From Zoroaster sp. YZ-2022 (Eukaryota; Echinodermata; Asteroidea; Forcipulatida; Zoroasteridae), in NCBI GenBank assembly GCA_029582265.1, contig CM055816.1, positions 35,165,049-35,229,048 of the forward strand: a DNA stretch of 64,000 nt, in the 5' to 3' direction. Below the pieces are notes generated by a model that saw only the letters and a list, made by a program, of their open reading frames with translations, made no database searches and was not told the DNA's origin. The first letter of the stretch is position 1, and every line of letters begins with the position of its first letter. A program made the translations under genes and the position numbers. Below are positions 1 to 11,345 of this stretch, piece after piece.

Positions 1-1060
1 CCAACTCCTAGGCCCCCTTTACTAACCTGAATCCTTCCTAATTCCTAGACATTTGCTTACACATAACCTGAATCCTTCTATCCTAGACCCATTTGCTTAC
101 ACATAACCTGAATCCTTCCTAACTCCCTAGGCATTTGCTTACACTAACCTGAATCCTTCCTAACTCCCTAGGCCCATTGCTTACCGCAACCTGAATCCTT
201 CCTAACTCCCTAGGCCCATTTGCCCTGTGAATCCTTCCTAACTCCCTTAGTACCCATTTTGCTTACACTGCCCTAGATCTTCTAATTCCCTAGACATTGC
301 TTACACATAACCCTGAATCCTTCCTTGAACTCCACATAGGCCCATTTGCTTTCACACATAACCTGAATCCTTCCTAATTCCTTTGTGACCCATTTGCTTT
401 CTACACATAACCTGAATCCTTTCCCTAACTCCCTAGACCCATTTAAGAGCTTACACATAACCTGGAATCCTTCCCTAACTCCCTAGGCCCATTTGCTTTC
501 ACACACCAACCTGAATCCTTCCTAACTCCCTAGGCCCATTTTGCTTACACATAACCTGAATCCTTTCCCTAACTCCCTATGGCCCATTTGCTTACACATA
601 ACCTGAATCCTTCCTAACCCCCTAGGCCCATTTGCTTACACATAACCTGAATCTCCTAACTCCCCTATAGGCCCATTTGCTTACACATAACCTGAATCCT
701 CCCTAACTTCCCAGGGCCCCATTTGTACCACATACATAACCTGAATCTTCCCTAACTTCCCTGGCCTCCATTTGCTTACACATAACCTGAATCCTTCTAA
801 CTCCCTATAGGCCCATTTGGTTTACACATAAACTGAATCCTCCCTAACTTCCTAGGCCCATTTGCTTACACATAACCTGAATTCTACTAACTCTCCATGG
901 CCCATTTGCTTACACATAACCTGAGATCTTCCCTAACTCCCTAGGCCCTGTTGCTTACACATAACCTGAATCGCCCTAACTTCCACCGACTGTTGCTTTA
1001 CATAACCTAGTTTCTACTAACTCCCATGACATTTGTACACATAACTGAATCCTCCAAAAT
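1..1060 (-). repeat. Minisatellite, noisy copy
   Basis: About 24 head-to-tail copies of a unit readable as TTACACATAACCTGAATCC plus TTCCTAACTCCCTAGGCCCA. This is the reverse complement of the 44-bp unit at 49785-51993. Nearly every copy has single-base insertions or deletions, unlike the clean right-arm array. That pattern looks like uncorrected long-read sequence rather than biological divergence. Confidence 0.9.
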
Positions 1061-1962
1061 CGCTTCAGTAGTAAAGCAAGCACATAACATATACATGTAT
1101 GCACACATGTGTGTTTCTTGGATCTGTTTGTGTACATGGCCCAGGGCAGTTAGGATTTCCCTCCTCGCATGCATGGAGCAATAAACAGTATCCACTGACC
1201 CAAAGCACTGACCTTGCAATCACTTCATAACAAACATGGCTGTACATGTACCATGGAGGAAGTTGAAGGCAAGAAGTAAGTGTGCTATACCTCAATCCTT
1301 CAAAATCATATTTTGGACAGACCAACATGTAACCATGTAACCTCTCAATCCTCCATTTTCATCCAGTGTCAAATATAGCCTGATAACCTGGCAATCCTCC
1401 ATAATTCACCAAGCAAATAATCACATCTGCCCTCAATCCTTCACTTAAGTGGCAAGAAGGATTTGGAAGGTTAGGGTTAATTATCCGTTTTGGGCATGGT
1501 CACAGGTTTGAAGTTCAGTCCTTTTGTCTGTGACATTGCCCAAATCCAGCAAAATCCTCAAAGGATCACTTTTTGGTAAAAACAGCAGTTAGAAACTGAT
1601 ACTCGCTTTTCTTCAACTTTTTCAAATGGGGCAAAATTACTACCATGGCAGTAAGTTGACGGAGCCGCCATACAGTGCTCAATATGAAAGATCAATGAAA
1701 ATACGCATGGTGCATTTTGAAGAATAAGAAGGCAAAAGATTTCCAGGCAAAGTGCACTGGAGGATTTTGGAGGATTGAGGAAGGTTCTAGCCAGAATACC
1801 TTGAGGGTTAGGGTTAACCTGCCTGAAAGACCACATGCAACATACTTCCCTTATTATAAAACAAACAGGGTCTACATCAGTTTATTTTAGACAGAAATGT
1901 TTACAATATTTGTTATTATTCTTATATTTTTATAATAAAATTCAGTTCAAGCAAACGTGATG
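1061..1962. repeat. AATCCTCC-rich repeat with GGTTAGGGTTAA edges
   Basis: No gene seen. The stretch holds repeated AATCCTCC/GGAGGATT words and two GGTTAGGGTTAA edges (1471-1481 and 1806-1817). The part 1550-1813 matches the complete TTAA-flanked MITE at 53520-53752 (shared CCAAAATCC, AAAGATCAATGAAAAT and GGTTCTAGCCAGAATACC), so it is a member of that CCCTAACC-ended family. The first edge probably ends a second, nested copy. Confidence 0.55.
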
Positions 1963-1966
1963 TTAA

Positions 1967-2235
1967 CCAGTTCGCGTCGGAGTGCCCGTGTGTACACGCA
2001 ATGCAATTTTTGCACCACGGATCGTAGAGCGTCTGCGTCTATACACGCCAGAGGAAACACTATAATATTTGTATGCATCTGTTGACATGGCAACGAGCCG
2101 AGGTACAGTTAGTGACATGCTCATAGACGTGGCCAGGCGCTATGGAAGCTTCCATTAATGTGTTTGTGTGGGAAAAAAAGAAACAGGGGCCACAGGGCCC
2201 AGACAAACTTTTTTTTCCCTGGATGCGCGAACTGG
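1967..2235. mobile_element. MITE, CCAGTTCGCG family, TTAA target
   Basis: The ends are CCAGTTCGCGTCGG and (reverse complement) CCAGTTCGCGCATCC. The left side is flanked by TTAA (1963-1966) and the right by a slightly altered TTAT. No coding capacity. TTAA target duplication is typical of piggyBac and Kolobok DNA transposons, so this is probably a non-autonomous member of one of those groups. Other copies lie at 8822-9078, 41865-42121 and 48660-48913. Confidence 0.75.
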
Positions 2236-2385
2236 TTATAAGGGTACGAGGAAGATGATAGTGCGTTACATGCATTATTTGTTCGTCCTAAATATTACAT
2301 GCTCATGTTATTTTGGATAAATATTGAGTAGGCATGTACATGTATGGCTGTAATCATACATTTTTGTTTTCATAAATGTACTTAC

Positions 2386-2720
2386 ATTGGACATCAATGG
2401 GACCCCCATGACCATTCTGGTCGTGCTATCCATGAATCCTTTTGTGCAGTACACTTAATGATGGTGTTATTATTGTCATATCTCGTGGTAGGTGTAAGCT
2501 CAAATCGATCGACTGCTGAACGTGTAGCGTTTACTTGATCCTGATGGGGCTGATGTGGTATTAGACATAGGCGCGATGATATCTGTACCCATTGAACCAA
2601 TGCAAGCTCCAGGTCATCATCAAGATACCCCATATATCATGCCATGTCAGTGATGTCAGGGTATTCGACCTATTCTCAGTCATCGGTGAACTACCAGTTA
2701 TCACAGGGGTATCAGGGGAC
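2386..2720 (-). pseudogene. Ig exon 6, left-arm copy (frameshifted)
   Basis: Mirror copy of the intact exon at 48199-48513. The acceptor CCCAG and donor GTAAGT are present, but this copy is about 20 bases longer and its reading frame is broken into two overlapping pieces (near 2561-2633). The fragments still show TPVITGSSPMTENR and a W-x-L-H-W-F-N-G Ig strand C core. Because the right-arm copy is intact and this part of the left arm is near its noisy end, the breaks are probably sequence errors or allelic decay rather than a separate pseudogene. Confidence 0.75.
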
Positions 2721-4643
2721 CTGGGAAACAAATCAAAGTTCTTGTTTAATATGATTTCGTGGGGTGCAATTTTGCATGGCACCCTCGCACAGAGATTACC
2801 AAGTTTCTTCCAAGCTTCCTCTTTTTAGGGATGAAAAGAAAGAGAAGAAAATGCCATTTGAAAAGAAACTAAAACGACATGTACCATCCCCCGCCCGCTC
2901 TGAAAAAAATAAATATATATATATAAAAAGCAAACAACTAGGAACTTTAGGGATGATATGGAAGGATGTAGCTTTGGACTCTGAGGTGTTATGCATAGTA
3001 TACCTCAACATGCAGCAGGGGTACCCCTGCCCCAAATGTCCCTATACACTAACACACAATTGTTGTTCTATTGTTAACGAACCTCCCTCCCACCCCGAAA
3101 TCATCTGAAGAATTCCTAAAGATTTCCTGGAACACAATAAAGACACAATGGGAGAGGGGGGATATTGGAGCATATTGAGCATCATATGTGGAAAATAAAG
3201 ATTCTTTCTTATGTTTTGCAAACACAAAATAAGAATAAAATTATAATTATTAAAACAAATACATTTTTCAAATAAATTAAATAATATATATTGAGATCTG
3301 TATAGGGAAGGTACAACATTTTTAATTTCAACAAATAAAAAACATGATTAAGTTTCACACGTACTATCATGAACATTAAAACATAACACTGTAAAACAGT
3401 AGGGTTTCCCAGAGAGTTCTGGCGTTCTCCTGAAAGAAGACGACCAGAGCACACTGATCGAAACGTTGAGTTGTAACCTCCAGTTCTTTTCAGAACTAAT
3501 TATTACTACTCAATAGAAAATTTCACATGGTGTCACCACAATTAGTCTTACTTATAACACTGTAAAGTTGATGATGGTACAGATATTCATCTAAATATTT
3601 TTGTCTGCCAGGTAACACCATGTTGAACATGAATACAAAGTTTGTGCTTGCCAATTCTGTAAGTTTAACATGTTATTGCATTGCATGCGTTTCCAGTGCA
3701 TACACTGAACTTGTTTAAAACCTCATGTCCAGTACGGTATGCAGTATTTTTAATAACCTGTCAGTGCTTTCAAAAGAGAAGTCCATACAAATGTACTTAA
3801 TCACTGGTCTGGTCATGTAGGAAAACTGCTTTAACATGTGTGCATGCTTGCTTAGTCTTTGAATCATACATGTACATGTGTAAACATCATAATGTACGTG
3901 TACATTACATACAGATTTAAATAAAACACACTATGAATAACTTTACCTGGGTCAACAGTCAAAACAGGCAGTTGACTGGTTATGACCTCTACAGCAACTT
4001 CCCACTGAAGTGCATCAAATGTGGGAGGGTTAAACTATAAATCAACTTTTGTAATTTTGACTAAACAGTTCCTGTTTTCTCGAGGAGAAAGCACCTGAGA
4101 TTTTTCCCTTGTACAGTACTTGTGCCAAATTTACCATACATGTACATGTACATGTACATGTACATTGTAAGTCCTAGTTTTAGAGAATGTTAATTTGATA
4201 ATCTGGTTATTATAAATGATACACCTTCCCTTTAATTCAAAGAAAGTAGTACACAGATGTATGTTTGCCAACATTACCAATATTACATACATATATACAT
4301 GTATGTTACCTGTGAGGGCAAAGTTGGTTGATTAGCCCTATATACATGTATATAAGATCATATATTAATGTGCACCTTGTACATATAGTATGTATTTAAG
4401 AAAATAGTAAAAAAATTGCATTAAGATTTGTGTACATGTATTCATTCTAAAGAGTACATGTACTTTTTTCCTGAATTTTAATTTTGGGTGTTTAATTTTT
4501 TTAAATTGCAGCACCTCTGAAAAAAATTTGTTATACATGTACATGTGGTTAAAACCATCAAGTACAAGTATGTAAGATTAATACATTAACATTTGTAGAC
4601 CCATGACAGAGATGTCCGAAATAAAGATGCACAATACAGTTAA
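2721..4643. other. Intron sequence, no gene seen
   Basis: This lies between Ig exons 5 and 6 of the left copy. It contains TACATG microsatellite patches (4136-4164), a poly-A/T-rich stretch, and a conserved repeat fragment at 3395-3510 listed separately. A short piece at 4310-4345 matches the middle of the tRNA-derived SINE. Open frames here are short and show no protein family. Confidence 0.6.
3395..3510 (-). repeat. Conserved dispersed repeat fragment (possible Penelope-like 3' end)
   Basis: The block around CGAAACGTTGAGTTGTAACC followed by the hairpin AGTTCTTTTCAGAACT resembles 3' regions of Penelope-like retroelements as I remember them from invertebrate genomes. No reverse transcriptase or GIY-YIG coding is present. 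The family call is tentative. The mirror copy is at about 47440-47570. Confidence 0.3.
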
Positions 4644-4849
4644 AGAGGCAGTATCGTCACGATCAGGGCAGACTTTCAACAGGGCATGGAATCGCTGTCC
4701 TAGTTTAAGATTAGCACAGTGACTGAAAATTACCGACTCATTTATGCAGCAGCAAAGGTAATGTGACCTTATCATGTGAAGTATTATGGCAGTAATCTAA
4801 AACTAGCATTTCGATTCCATGCGCTATTGATTGTGACGATACTGTCCCT
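4644..4849. mobile_element. MITE, AGGGACAGTATCGTCAC family, TTAA target
   Basis: The terminal inverted repeats read AGAGGCAGTATCGTCACGATC and AGGGACAGTATCGTCACAATC, flanked on both sides by TTAA (4640-4643 and 4850-4853). The 206-bp body has no coding capacity and carries two inverted copies of GCATGGAATCG. Related copies are at 46089-46294 (mirror) and 53160-53367 (independent insertion). The TTAA target suggests a Kolobok- or piggyBac-type parent. Confidence 0.8.
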
Positions 4850-5358
4850 TTAATATCGGAATTTAAAACACGGAGCTTTAAGTGCAGTGTATAACCTATA
4901 CACATGATGATATATATACACGAATGTACACAATTCAATCTACACTGTACATGCATTGGACACACAAAGAAACATGTCAAAACTACATTGAGCCACGGAG
5001 GAAGGGAGAGCCATGGACCATACAGGGTACATGAAATAACATGCATAATATACATGAAAATACATAATGTAATTGCCTGCAAAATACAAGTTACAATGTA
5101 AAAGTATAATACAATTTCATTAAGTAATCATTAATTAAAAACCATTTATTCCCTTTGCCGATTTTGACCACAAAAAAAAAATAAAATAAACCAAACAGTT
5201 TAGACAAACAATCAGATGATACAAGTTTGCTAAAATGTACTGTACATGTACATGTACATGTGTACAATGTACATGTACATGTAACATGAATAAGCTTCAC
5301 AAATGGTTGTCATGCATACATGTGTTTGCCATTTTGTTTCAAGAATTTGTCCAACGTA
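4850..5358. repeat. Microsatellite-rich intron
   Basis: No gene seen. It holds TACATG repeats (TGTACATGTACATGTACATGT near 5240-5284) and an A-rich tract. Open frames here are low-complexity translations of the repeat. Confidence 0.6.
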
Positions 5359-5790
5359 TAATAATAATAATAATAATAATACAGAAGATATATAACGTGC
5401 GCATATCCACCAAGAAGTGCTCAAGGCGCTTTACAGTAAACAAGAAGTCATACAATAGCATAACAATACAATACCAAATGCAATATAATACTAAACAAAA
5501 GATAAAAAATACAATGTCAGTAGTCCTTATAGGCAAATACACAGTATACATAAGATGAGTTTTTAAGTTCTTCTTGACGGAGTCAACAGATTGAGATTCA
5601 CGAATGTACAGAGAGGTAAATCATTCCAAAGGCATGGAGCCACAACTTCAAAAGATCTGTCACCCCAAGAATGTTTAGACTTTTGTTCAGCCAGCAAAAT
5701 TTTGCACTGGAATGTAACTTGCAGGATGGGGCATAATATTTCAACAAGTCACATAATGGTGCACAATCACTCAAGATTTGAAAACAATAA
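5359..5790 (-). mobile_element. LINE 3' end, CR1/L2-like (left copy)
   Basis: Mirror of the better-preserved copy at 45160-45581. Read on the - strand it encodes the carboxy end of a non-LTR reverse transcriptase and ends in GCGCCTTGAGCAC...(ATT)n. A one-base loss near 5775 breaks the frame relative to the right copy. Confidence 0.75.
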
Positions 5791-7344
5791 CAAAAGAAAC
5801 AAAACCTTTCCCCTCCACTTAATTTCCTCCATATAACTTTTCATAGTATTTTGACTGAATGTTCATGTTCGTAAATTTAAATGTTTTATGGCCACCAGCT
5901 GCTTTGTCAAATTGTTAAGTGAAATTTCTCATATGATCTTTCCTCTGAGGAAAATCACAGATGATCTCTAATACACAGGAGTCAAAATTACCACTAGTCT
6001 GCTAGACCGAGGCTTGTGGTTTTAGCAGCGGGACTACTTGCTGCTGGGATTTGGGTAATCCGATGGGATAGTGAAATAAAAGTATGCAAAAAAACATTCA
6101 GCATGATCTCAGCAAGAACATGATTCTCACCAGATCATGGTTCATTTCTTTTTCTTGTATTTATATTCACCTTTTTTCAGGACTACTAAAAAATGACTAG
6201 TAAAATGTTGACATTACTAGTCCTGTGGGCTACCATCAAACTCAACTTAATTTCAACCCCTGAATACATATGTTTGCCCAGGAGAAATAATTAAAAACTT
6301 ATTTAAAATTACATGTACATGTGTAAAATTCAAAGGATAAGATTACAAAGGTTGCACACAGCATTTACATGTATGATATGATGATTTCACCTGGACAATT
6401 CAATTTTGATTTGATTGCCATACTGTGCATGTGTGTAAAAAAAAATTGAGATTTTAAATGCGACACAACAAATCCAACATTGCATGAATGAAAGTTGAAA
6501 TACAGTAATTAATGCATGTTGTAACATTATAAATTCACTTGTTTGATTAAAGATGCATTGCCTATGTTTTACCAGCATTTTCCGAAGAAAATGTTAGTTT
6601 TTTTCATTTTTATTGGAACATTGAGAAATTCCTTTTAGAAAACAGATACTTTGAAATGAGATATTTCACAAAATAGGTGTCAGAAGGTTTGGTTAAACAG
6701 TAAGTGCACAAATTGATTTATGGCACATACCGTAAACCCACTGTAAATTCACAATTATTTTGAGAAATGTGTCATTTAAAAGCAATTTGTATTCACTTCC
6801 TCAAGTGAAATAACGTTTGTCCGAATCCCGCCCGAGTCGCCTGTGAAGTTTTTCCAACAGACACTCGGAAAGCAACCGAGTGTACAGTGCCTGTACACAC
6901 GTCGGTGTAGGGCAAAATTAAAATCAATTGAAATAACAATGTTCAGATGAAAAATAACATTTCTGTTAAAATAGTAAAAATTGCTGTTAAAATAGCAAAA
7001 ATACATATGGGCGATTCACCTTTATGTCTATTATGTTGTTATAAATAATGTCTATTTTTTTTAAAGTCTAATTTTAAACTCCACAATTTGATGACCCAAA
7101 CAAAAACAAAACACCAGCTTGAGCATGAAAAAAACATGTTTTTAAGTGATTCAAATAATCAAAATAAATTAGTGAAATAAATTTCAAAAAATATTGCTAT
7201 GCTAGCTATGGCTCAATTCTTTAAAACAGAAGGATGCACATTGATGGTTCTGGTTGCCGTTTCATGCAAATTAATTCACAAACACACGCTTTATTGTATC
7301 ATGATGCTGACAATGACGATGACGAGAATAACATATGTACACAC
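5791..7344. other. Intron, no gene seen
   Basis: AT-rich sequence between the LINE tail and Ig exon 5. Short open frames only, no recognisable domain. A GC-richer patch at 6825-6910 repeats CGAGT and CTCGG words but I cannot assign it. Confidence 0.5.
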
Positions 7345-7677
7345 CATTGACATCCAGGGTGATATTGACTGATGGGAATGGAGCCTTTGACTCTGAAGTG
7401 CTTGCTTCACATTTCAACTCCTTTCTGTGATAATCCCTTGTGGGTGTAAATGTCCAGTCCCCTGTAGTGGTAACCAGATTATCAATCTCACCGGAGGTTG
7501 AGTTGATGGTTAAATTTGATACACCATCAAGAAACCACTCGATGTTTGCAGCTGGTCTGGTACCCTGTACCTTACATGTGAAGGTGTGTTCTGTACCCTG
7601 GTTTACAGGCACTAAAGATCCTGGGACTAGGTCACCGCTGGTATCGGTCAGTGACAATGACGATGCTTTTGGTGGCA
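7345..7677 (-). CDS. Ig exon 5 (C2-type Ig domain), left copy
   Basis: A 333-bp exon, phase 1 at both ends, with acceptor TTTAG and donor GTGTGT. It encodes one Ig domain: VPPKASSLSLTD at the start, the strand-B cysteine in HTFTCKVQGTRPAANIEWF with the core tryptophan just after, and the strand-F cysteine in KELKCEAS, ending PSVNITLDVNG. Several N-x-S/T sites (NLT, NST, NIT) suggest an extracellular glycosylated domain. It is clearly paralogous to exon 3 (FTC-GTRPAA-WF, DNWTFTP/GDWTFTP, KCEA, TLDV). The frame is intact here but broken in the right-arm copy. The partner or ligand is unknown. Confidence 0.88.
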
Positions 7678-8214
7678 CTAAAGAAAAAATAAAATAAAAT
7701 AAATCAACTACATGTACATGTACATTTGACGTATGTTGTACCCCAAACAACGTGTTCACATTTAATTTACAGAAATTCACTACGTTATCAACATACTGTA
7801 CACAGTATAGTATGTACAGGTGTCAATCAATTAAGGGAAAATGGAGAATACCCTAAATTCTTATAATAAAAAAGTTACCTTAAAGATGTACATGTATGAC
7901 ACTTTGGGATGCTACATATCCAAAATATTGAAATAACATTTTTGTACAACGTATGTTACAAAATTACATGTATGTATAAATGTTGTGGTATGTAACACAT
8001 CTTTCATGGCATTACACTCCATTCATAAATGCACAAGACAGTTTAGACAATCTGATTAGACAACAAGTAATCACGTGGGGGTGTATTAAATGATGGTACA
8101 GACTGGCTTAACAAAATTGGCATCACACGCACGACTCATGTATTTTGGGAAGTATTTTGTGTATTTTGTTGACTTTATTCAACAAAGATTTAATTTTTCA
8201 AAAAGTTTTGAATG
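7678..8214. other. Intron, no gene seen
   Basis: AT-rich intron with TACATG patches. Nothing recognisable. Confidence 0.5.
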
Positions 8215-8342
8215 GGAATAACAGCTTGACGCTTGGTCTTTACTGCAGGTTAACGACCGGTTTTGGGCGTGGTCACGGGCATGACCACGCCCAAAACTGG
8301 TCATTAACCTGCGGTAAAGACCACGCGACAAACTGTTATTCC
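8215..8342. repeat. 128-bp near-perfect palindrome (foldback MITE)
   Basis: GGAATAACAGCTTGACGCTTGG at one end pairs with CTGTTATTCC at the other, and the arms stay complementary to the centre (GGGCGTGGTCACGGGCATGACCACGCCC). RNA or single-stranded DNA from it would form one long hairpin. Diverged relatives with the same GCTTT/ACC-GGTTTTGGGC words lie near 11630-11765 and 52010-52050. Confidence 0.8.
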
Positions 8343-8432
8343 TTTACACCGAAGGATACATTATTTTCCCTGACATGGCCTCCAGACTACTGCCATGTTA
8401 CGGGTTCTTTATGAAAAAATGAAGTTTTTTAC

Positions 8433-8762
8433 CTTTAATATCAAGCATCACACTGACGCTGATCCCAGAGTGGCCGTCCTTGTTTGATGCTTGACACTGT
8501 AACATCTCTCCATGATGGCTCCATGTAGCTGATAGTGTAGCTGTACTGGTGCTTGTAGTAAATCCATCGGCAATAGTGACATTATGGTTGTCATAAGATG
8601 TTAATACCTGACTCCCCACAGTCCAATTGATTGACGCCCCTGGGTTTATGTCTGGTACCCTGCATGTGTACTGATGACCTTCTCCTTCTACCAGATATGA
8701 TGTACCGCCGGTAGAGGGGTATACTCCAGTTGAATCAGAAAAGGTGATGGTTGTTGGGAAGA
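8433..8762 (-). CDS. Ig exon 4, left copy
   Basis: A 330-bp phase 1-1 exon with acceptor TTGCAG and donor GTAAAA, the same length and frame as the right-arm copy at 42181-42510. It encodes one Ig domain: strand-B cysteine in HQYTCRVPDINPG, tryptophan in SINWTVGSQV, strand-F cysteine in GEMLQCQASNKDGHSG. About 11 of 109 residues differ from exon 2, far closer than ordinary Ig paralogues, so the two arose by recent duplication or are being homogenised. It is probably extracellular. Confidence 0.9.
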
Positions 8763-8821
8763 CTGCAACAAATCAATAATGTGCTGGGTCCCCAGGGCTA
8801 CCTAGATAAATTCCTAATTAA

Positions 8822-9078
8822 CCAGTTCGCACCGGGAATAAAAAAGTTTTTCCGAACCCCCGTGGCGGGTTTATTTTTACCGCACAAACACGAACAATGG
8901 TGCTCACCAGAGCGTGACCGGGGAGACCGCGTCTTCCACCGTATGCTTATGGCTCGTTGCCACGTCGACCGGGAATCTATACAAATATTCCCGAGAATCC
9001 TGTGGCGTGTTTTGACGCTCTCCGATCCGCTGTACAAAAAAAAATGTGCGTGTATACACGGCCTCCGACGCGAACTGG
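8822..9078. mobile_element. MITE, CCAGTTCGCG family, TTAA target (copy 2)
   Basis: Flanked by perfect TTAA duplications (8818-8821 and 9079-9082). The termini are CCAGTTCGCACCGG and CCAGTTCGCGTCGG. The body is GC-richer than its surroundings and non-coding. It sits just upstream of Ig exon 4. Confidence 0.8.
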
Positions 9079-9120
9079 TTAAGTAGCCTGGATGGCTAGC
9101 AAACAATGGACAACCTTAAG

Positions 9121-9905
9121 CTTGGGCGATAACACAATAATATCGAATATCGCGATATCTTTTTTATTATTCGATTATGATACTGAAAACCTCGCGATAT
9201 CGACAAATCATGATTATAAAAATATATATCGCGATTAATAATAATAATAATAATGTGTGGATTTATATAGCGCACGTATCCACCAACTAAGTGGTGCTCA
9301 AGGCGCATTATATTATTATCCCTGCTCATAAGGCTCATAAGGCTCATAAATCATTCCTGAAACCATCTCAGCTCCCTGGGGAGTATACAGCTCAATTGCT
9401 GCCATTTCTAGCGCATATAGAGCAAACCAACTCTGCCTTCACAGGTACCCATTTAACCCCTGGGTGGAGAGAAGCAATTATGATTAAGTGTCTTGCTCAA
9501 GGACACAAGTGTCATGGCCGTGATTCGAACCCACATTCTGTTGCTTACACCAGAACTTGAATCCGGTAAGCTAGACCGCTCGGCCACGACACCCGATTAC
9601 TAATAAATCGCCATTTTGAGTCAAGTCGGAAATTACGACAGTCTTCATCTTTCGGAAGTGAGAAACGGAAGTGAGAAACAAAAGTGAATTACTACTCCAG
9701 AAGTATACATGTACATACTTTGCAAAAGAATTTGTGATTTATTGTGATGCTTGTAGAGGGATGTACATATGTATACATGCACCTGTGGTTATCCGGCTCT
9801 AAAGCAATCATGCGTGAATGAAAAGAAATAATCGTGATACCATAAAAAATTGCGATATGTGCTTATCGATATATTGTGGATAAAAAAAAATTGATATCGC
9901 CCAAG
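9121..9905. mobile_element. MITE with CTTGGGCGATA ends, interrupted by a SINE
   Basis: The termini CTTGGGCGATAACAC and (reverse complement) CTTGGGCGATATCAAT form an inverted pair. The body is rich in ATATCGCGATAT. A tRNA-derived SINE (9236-9594) sits inside, so the SINE came later. A partial relative lies at 59497-59665. No coding capacity and no clear target duplication. Confidence 0.7.
9236..9594 (-). mobile_element. tRNA-derived SINE (left copy)
   Basis: On the - strand it begins with a tRNA-like head holding a pol III A box (TGGCCGAGCGG) and B box (GGTTCGAATC). A non-tRNA body and the tail GCGCCTTGAGCACCACTTAG...(ATT)n follow. The head resembles a class II tRNA (Leu or Ser). Same family as 41356-41706 and 55653-55992. 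Confidence 0.88.
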
Positions 9906-9908
9906 CTT

Positions 9909-11180
9909 AGACAACACATTGACAGGCTATGATAATCACATGATGTGTATTTTTCTGCTCAACTCCATATGTGTGTATTGTTTTGGTGGCCCAATGTAAC
10001 GTCTAAAATGTATACGTACAGTATGTACCTGTATATGAATGGGCATGTTAAAAAACAAATGTCAAGAAAATTATACAAAAGATCCTGGCAAATTTCAAAA
10101 CCTCAAACCTCCTTCAATAACTGGCAAGACACCATGCTCAAAGTGTGAAGCCTGTTGAGTGCACTACATGTGTACACATACATGTACATGTATGTAGATC
10201 CATCAGAAGAGGGGGAAAAAACATTTGTTCACTGCTCAATTCAACAAGTTACAAGCAGCTCTTTTAATATAATTTGTTTGGGAAAGTAAAGAATGTGTTA
10301 TCTTCGTCTGTTTTTTCCCTGCACAGGATTGTTAAAGTACCACTCTCACAAGGTATTAACTGATTTCAGTTACAGGGTGTTTCCTTCATATTAAAAGGTT
10401 CCTCTATAGAACGTCATACTGCTTGCTAGCAGGTCTGTACATACTTGTATGATATATGTACATGTACATAACGACTATGTTCTGCTATGCAATATTGCGA
10501 GACAAACAAAAATTTCCATAATTATGTTAATTATTGTGTTTGCGTACATGTAGCAGTGCCAAATGCATGTGTGCATACATGTATGTACCTGTGGATGTAC
10601 TTCAACAGCCAATTACCTTGCTAGTTAAATTGCATGAAACACTTATTAACTCTGTATACACACATCGCTTTGCACCATGATGCATGTAACCGTTTAATAT
10701 AATTGCAGATGGATTGATATTTTGACCCTGCATGCGAATGTACATGTACATTCGCATGCAGGGTTAACTGTGTGTCTATGTTACATGTACATGTATGTGT
10801 TATCACTCAGGCCATGTACGGCAAAGATTTGGTCCACTGACAGGGATGCTAGCAGCTCTTTGCTCCAGAGCCTGAACAACTGTTTTCCCGCAAAGAAAGA
10901 GCGAATACTCATTCATATGCGCGTCTATTCATGCGCACACACTTGCGTCTATTTACGCGTACACACTTGCGTAGAGATCCTGTGTTTTTACATTTAATCT
11001 ATATGGTCAACAAACTACACCAATTTACTTAAGATGTCGAGTTGCACAATTTCACATTAATAACACAGGTGTTCATGCTTCATATACAATCATGAGGGTT
11101 TTTATTACACTGCTACCGCATGTTACAGTTTGGTTGCACACAATGCAGCGAGCTTTCCCAGTGATGTCAAGCTTCCTGAT
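9909..11180. other. Intron with a 40-bp perfect palindrome, no gene seen
   Basis: Contains TACATG patches and the palindrome listed separately at 10725-10764. Short open frames have no recognisable domains. Confidence 0.5.
10725..10764. repeat. 40-bp perfect palindrome
   Basis: Half-site ACCCTGCATGCGAATGTACA followed directly by its exact reverse complement, with no spacer. It is also perfect in the right arm (40196-40235). It could be a cruciform or a dimeric protein site, or the remnant of a foldback element; nothing else supports a function. Confidence 0.85.
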
Positions 11181-11181
11181 A

Positions 11182-11345
11182 GGGGTGGGCGGTATCAATA
11201 TAATATCGTAACGATTACTATATTCAAAAAAATATCGACTGAATTGGTTATGGTTTTGAAAATATCGAAATATCGCCATATTGACGATATTCCAAAAATA
11301 TACCCGATATTAAATTTATATCTCTCTTTTTAGTTAAAATATCGC
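11182..11345. repeat. ATATCG-rich repeat with GGGGTGGGCGGTAT edge
   Basis: The edge AGGGGTGGGCGGTATCA resembles termini of hAT-type MITEs, and the body is full of ATATCG words like the element at 9121-9905. The other end is unclear, so only a fragment may remain. Mirror copy at 39620-39785. Confidence 0.4.

Noticed and set aside
1..1060. Diverged ancient satellite family distinct from the right-arm array
   Set aside because: The changes are mostly single-base indels in homopolymers scattered over every unit, whereas the mirrored copy is clean. Sequence error is the simpler explanation.
1806..1817. Interstitial telomere (TTAGGG)
   Set aside because: Only single heptamers occur, always at the edge of the AATCCTCC-rich element. 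They are transposon termini.
3430..3480. Hammerhead ribozyme in the repeat fragment with CTGATCGAAACG
   Set aside because: CTGA and GAAAC lie too close together; there is no room for helix II and no CTGANGA core.
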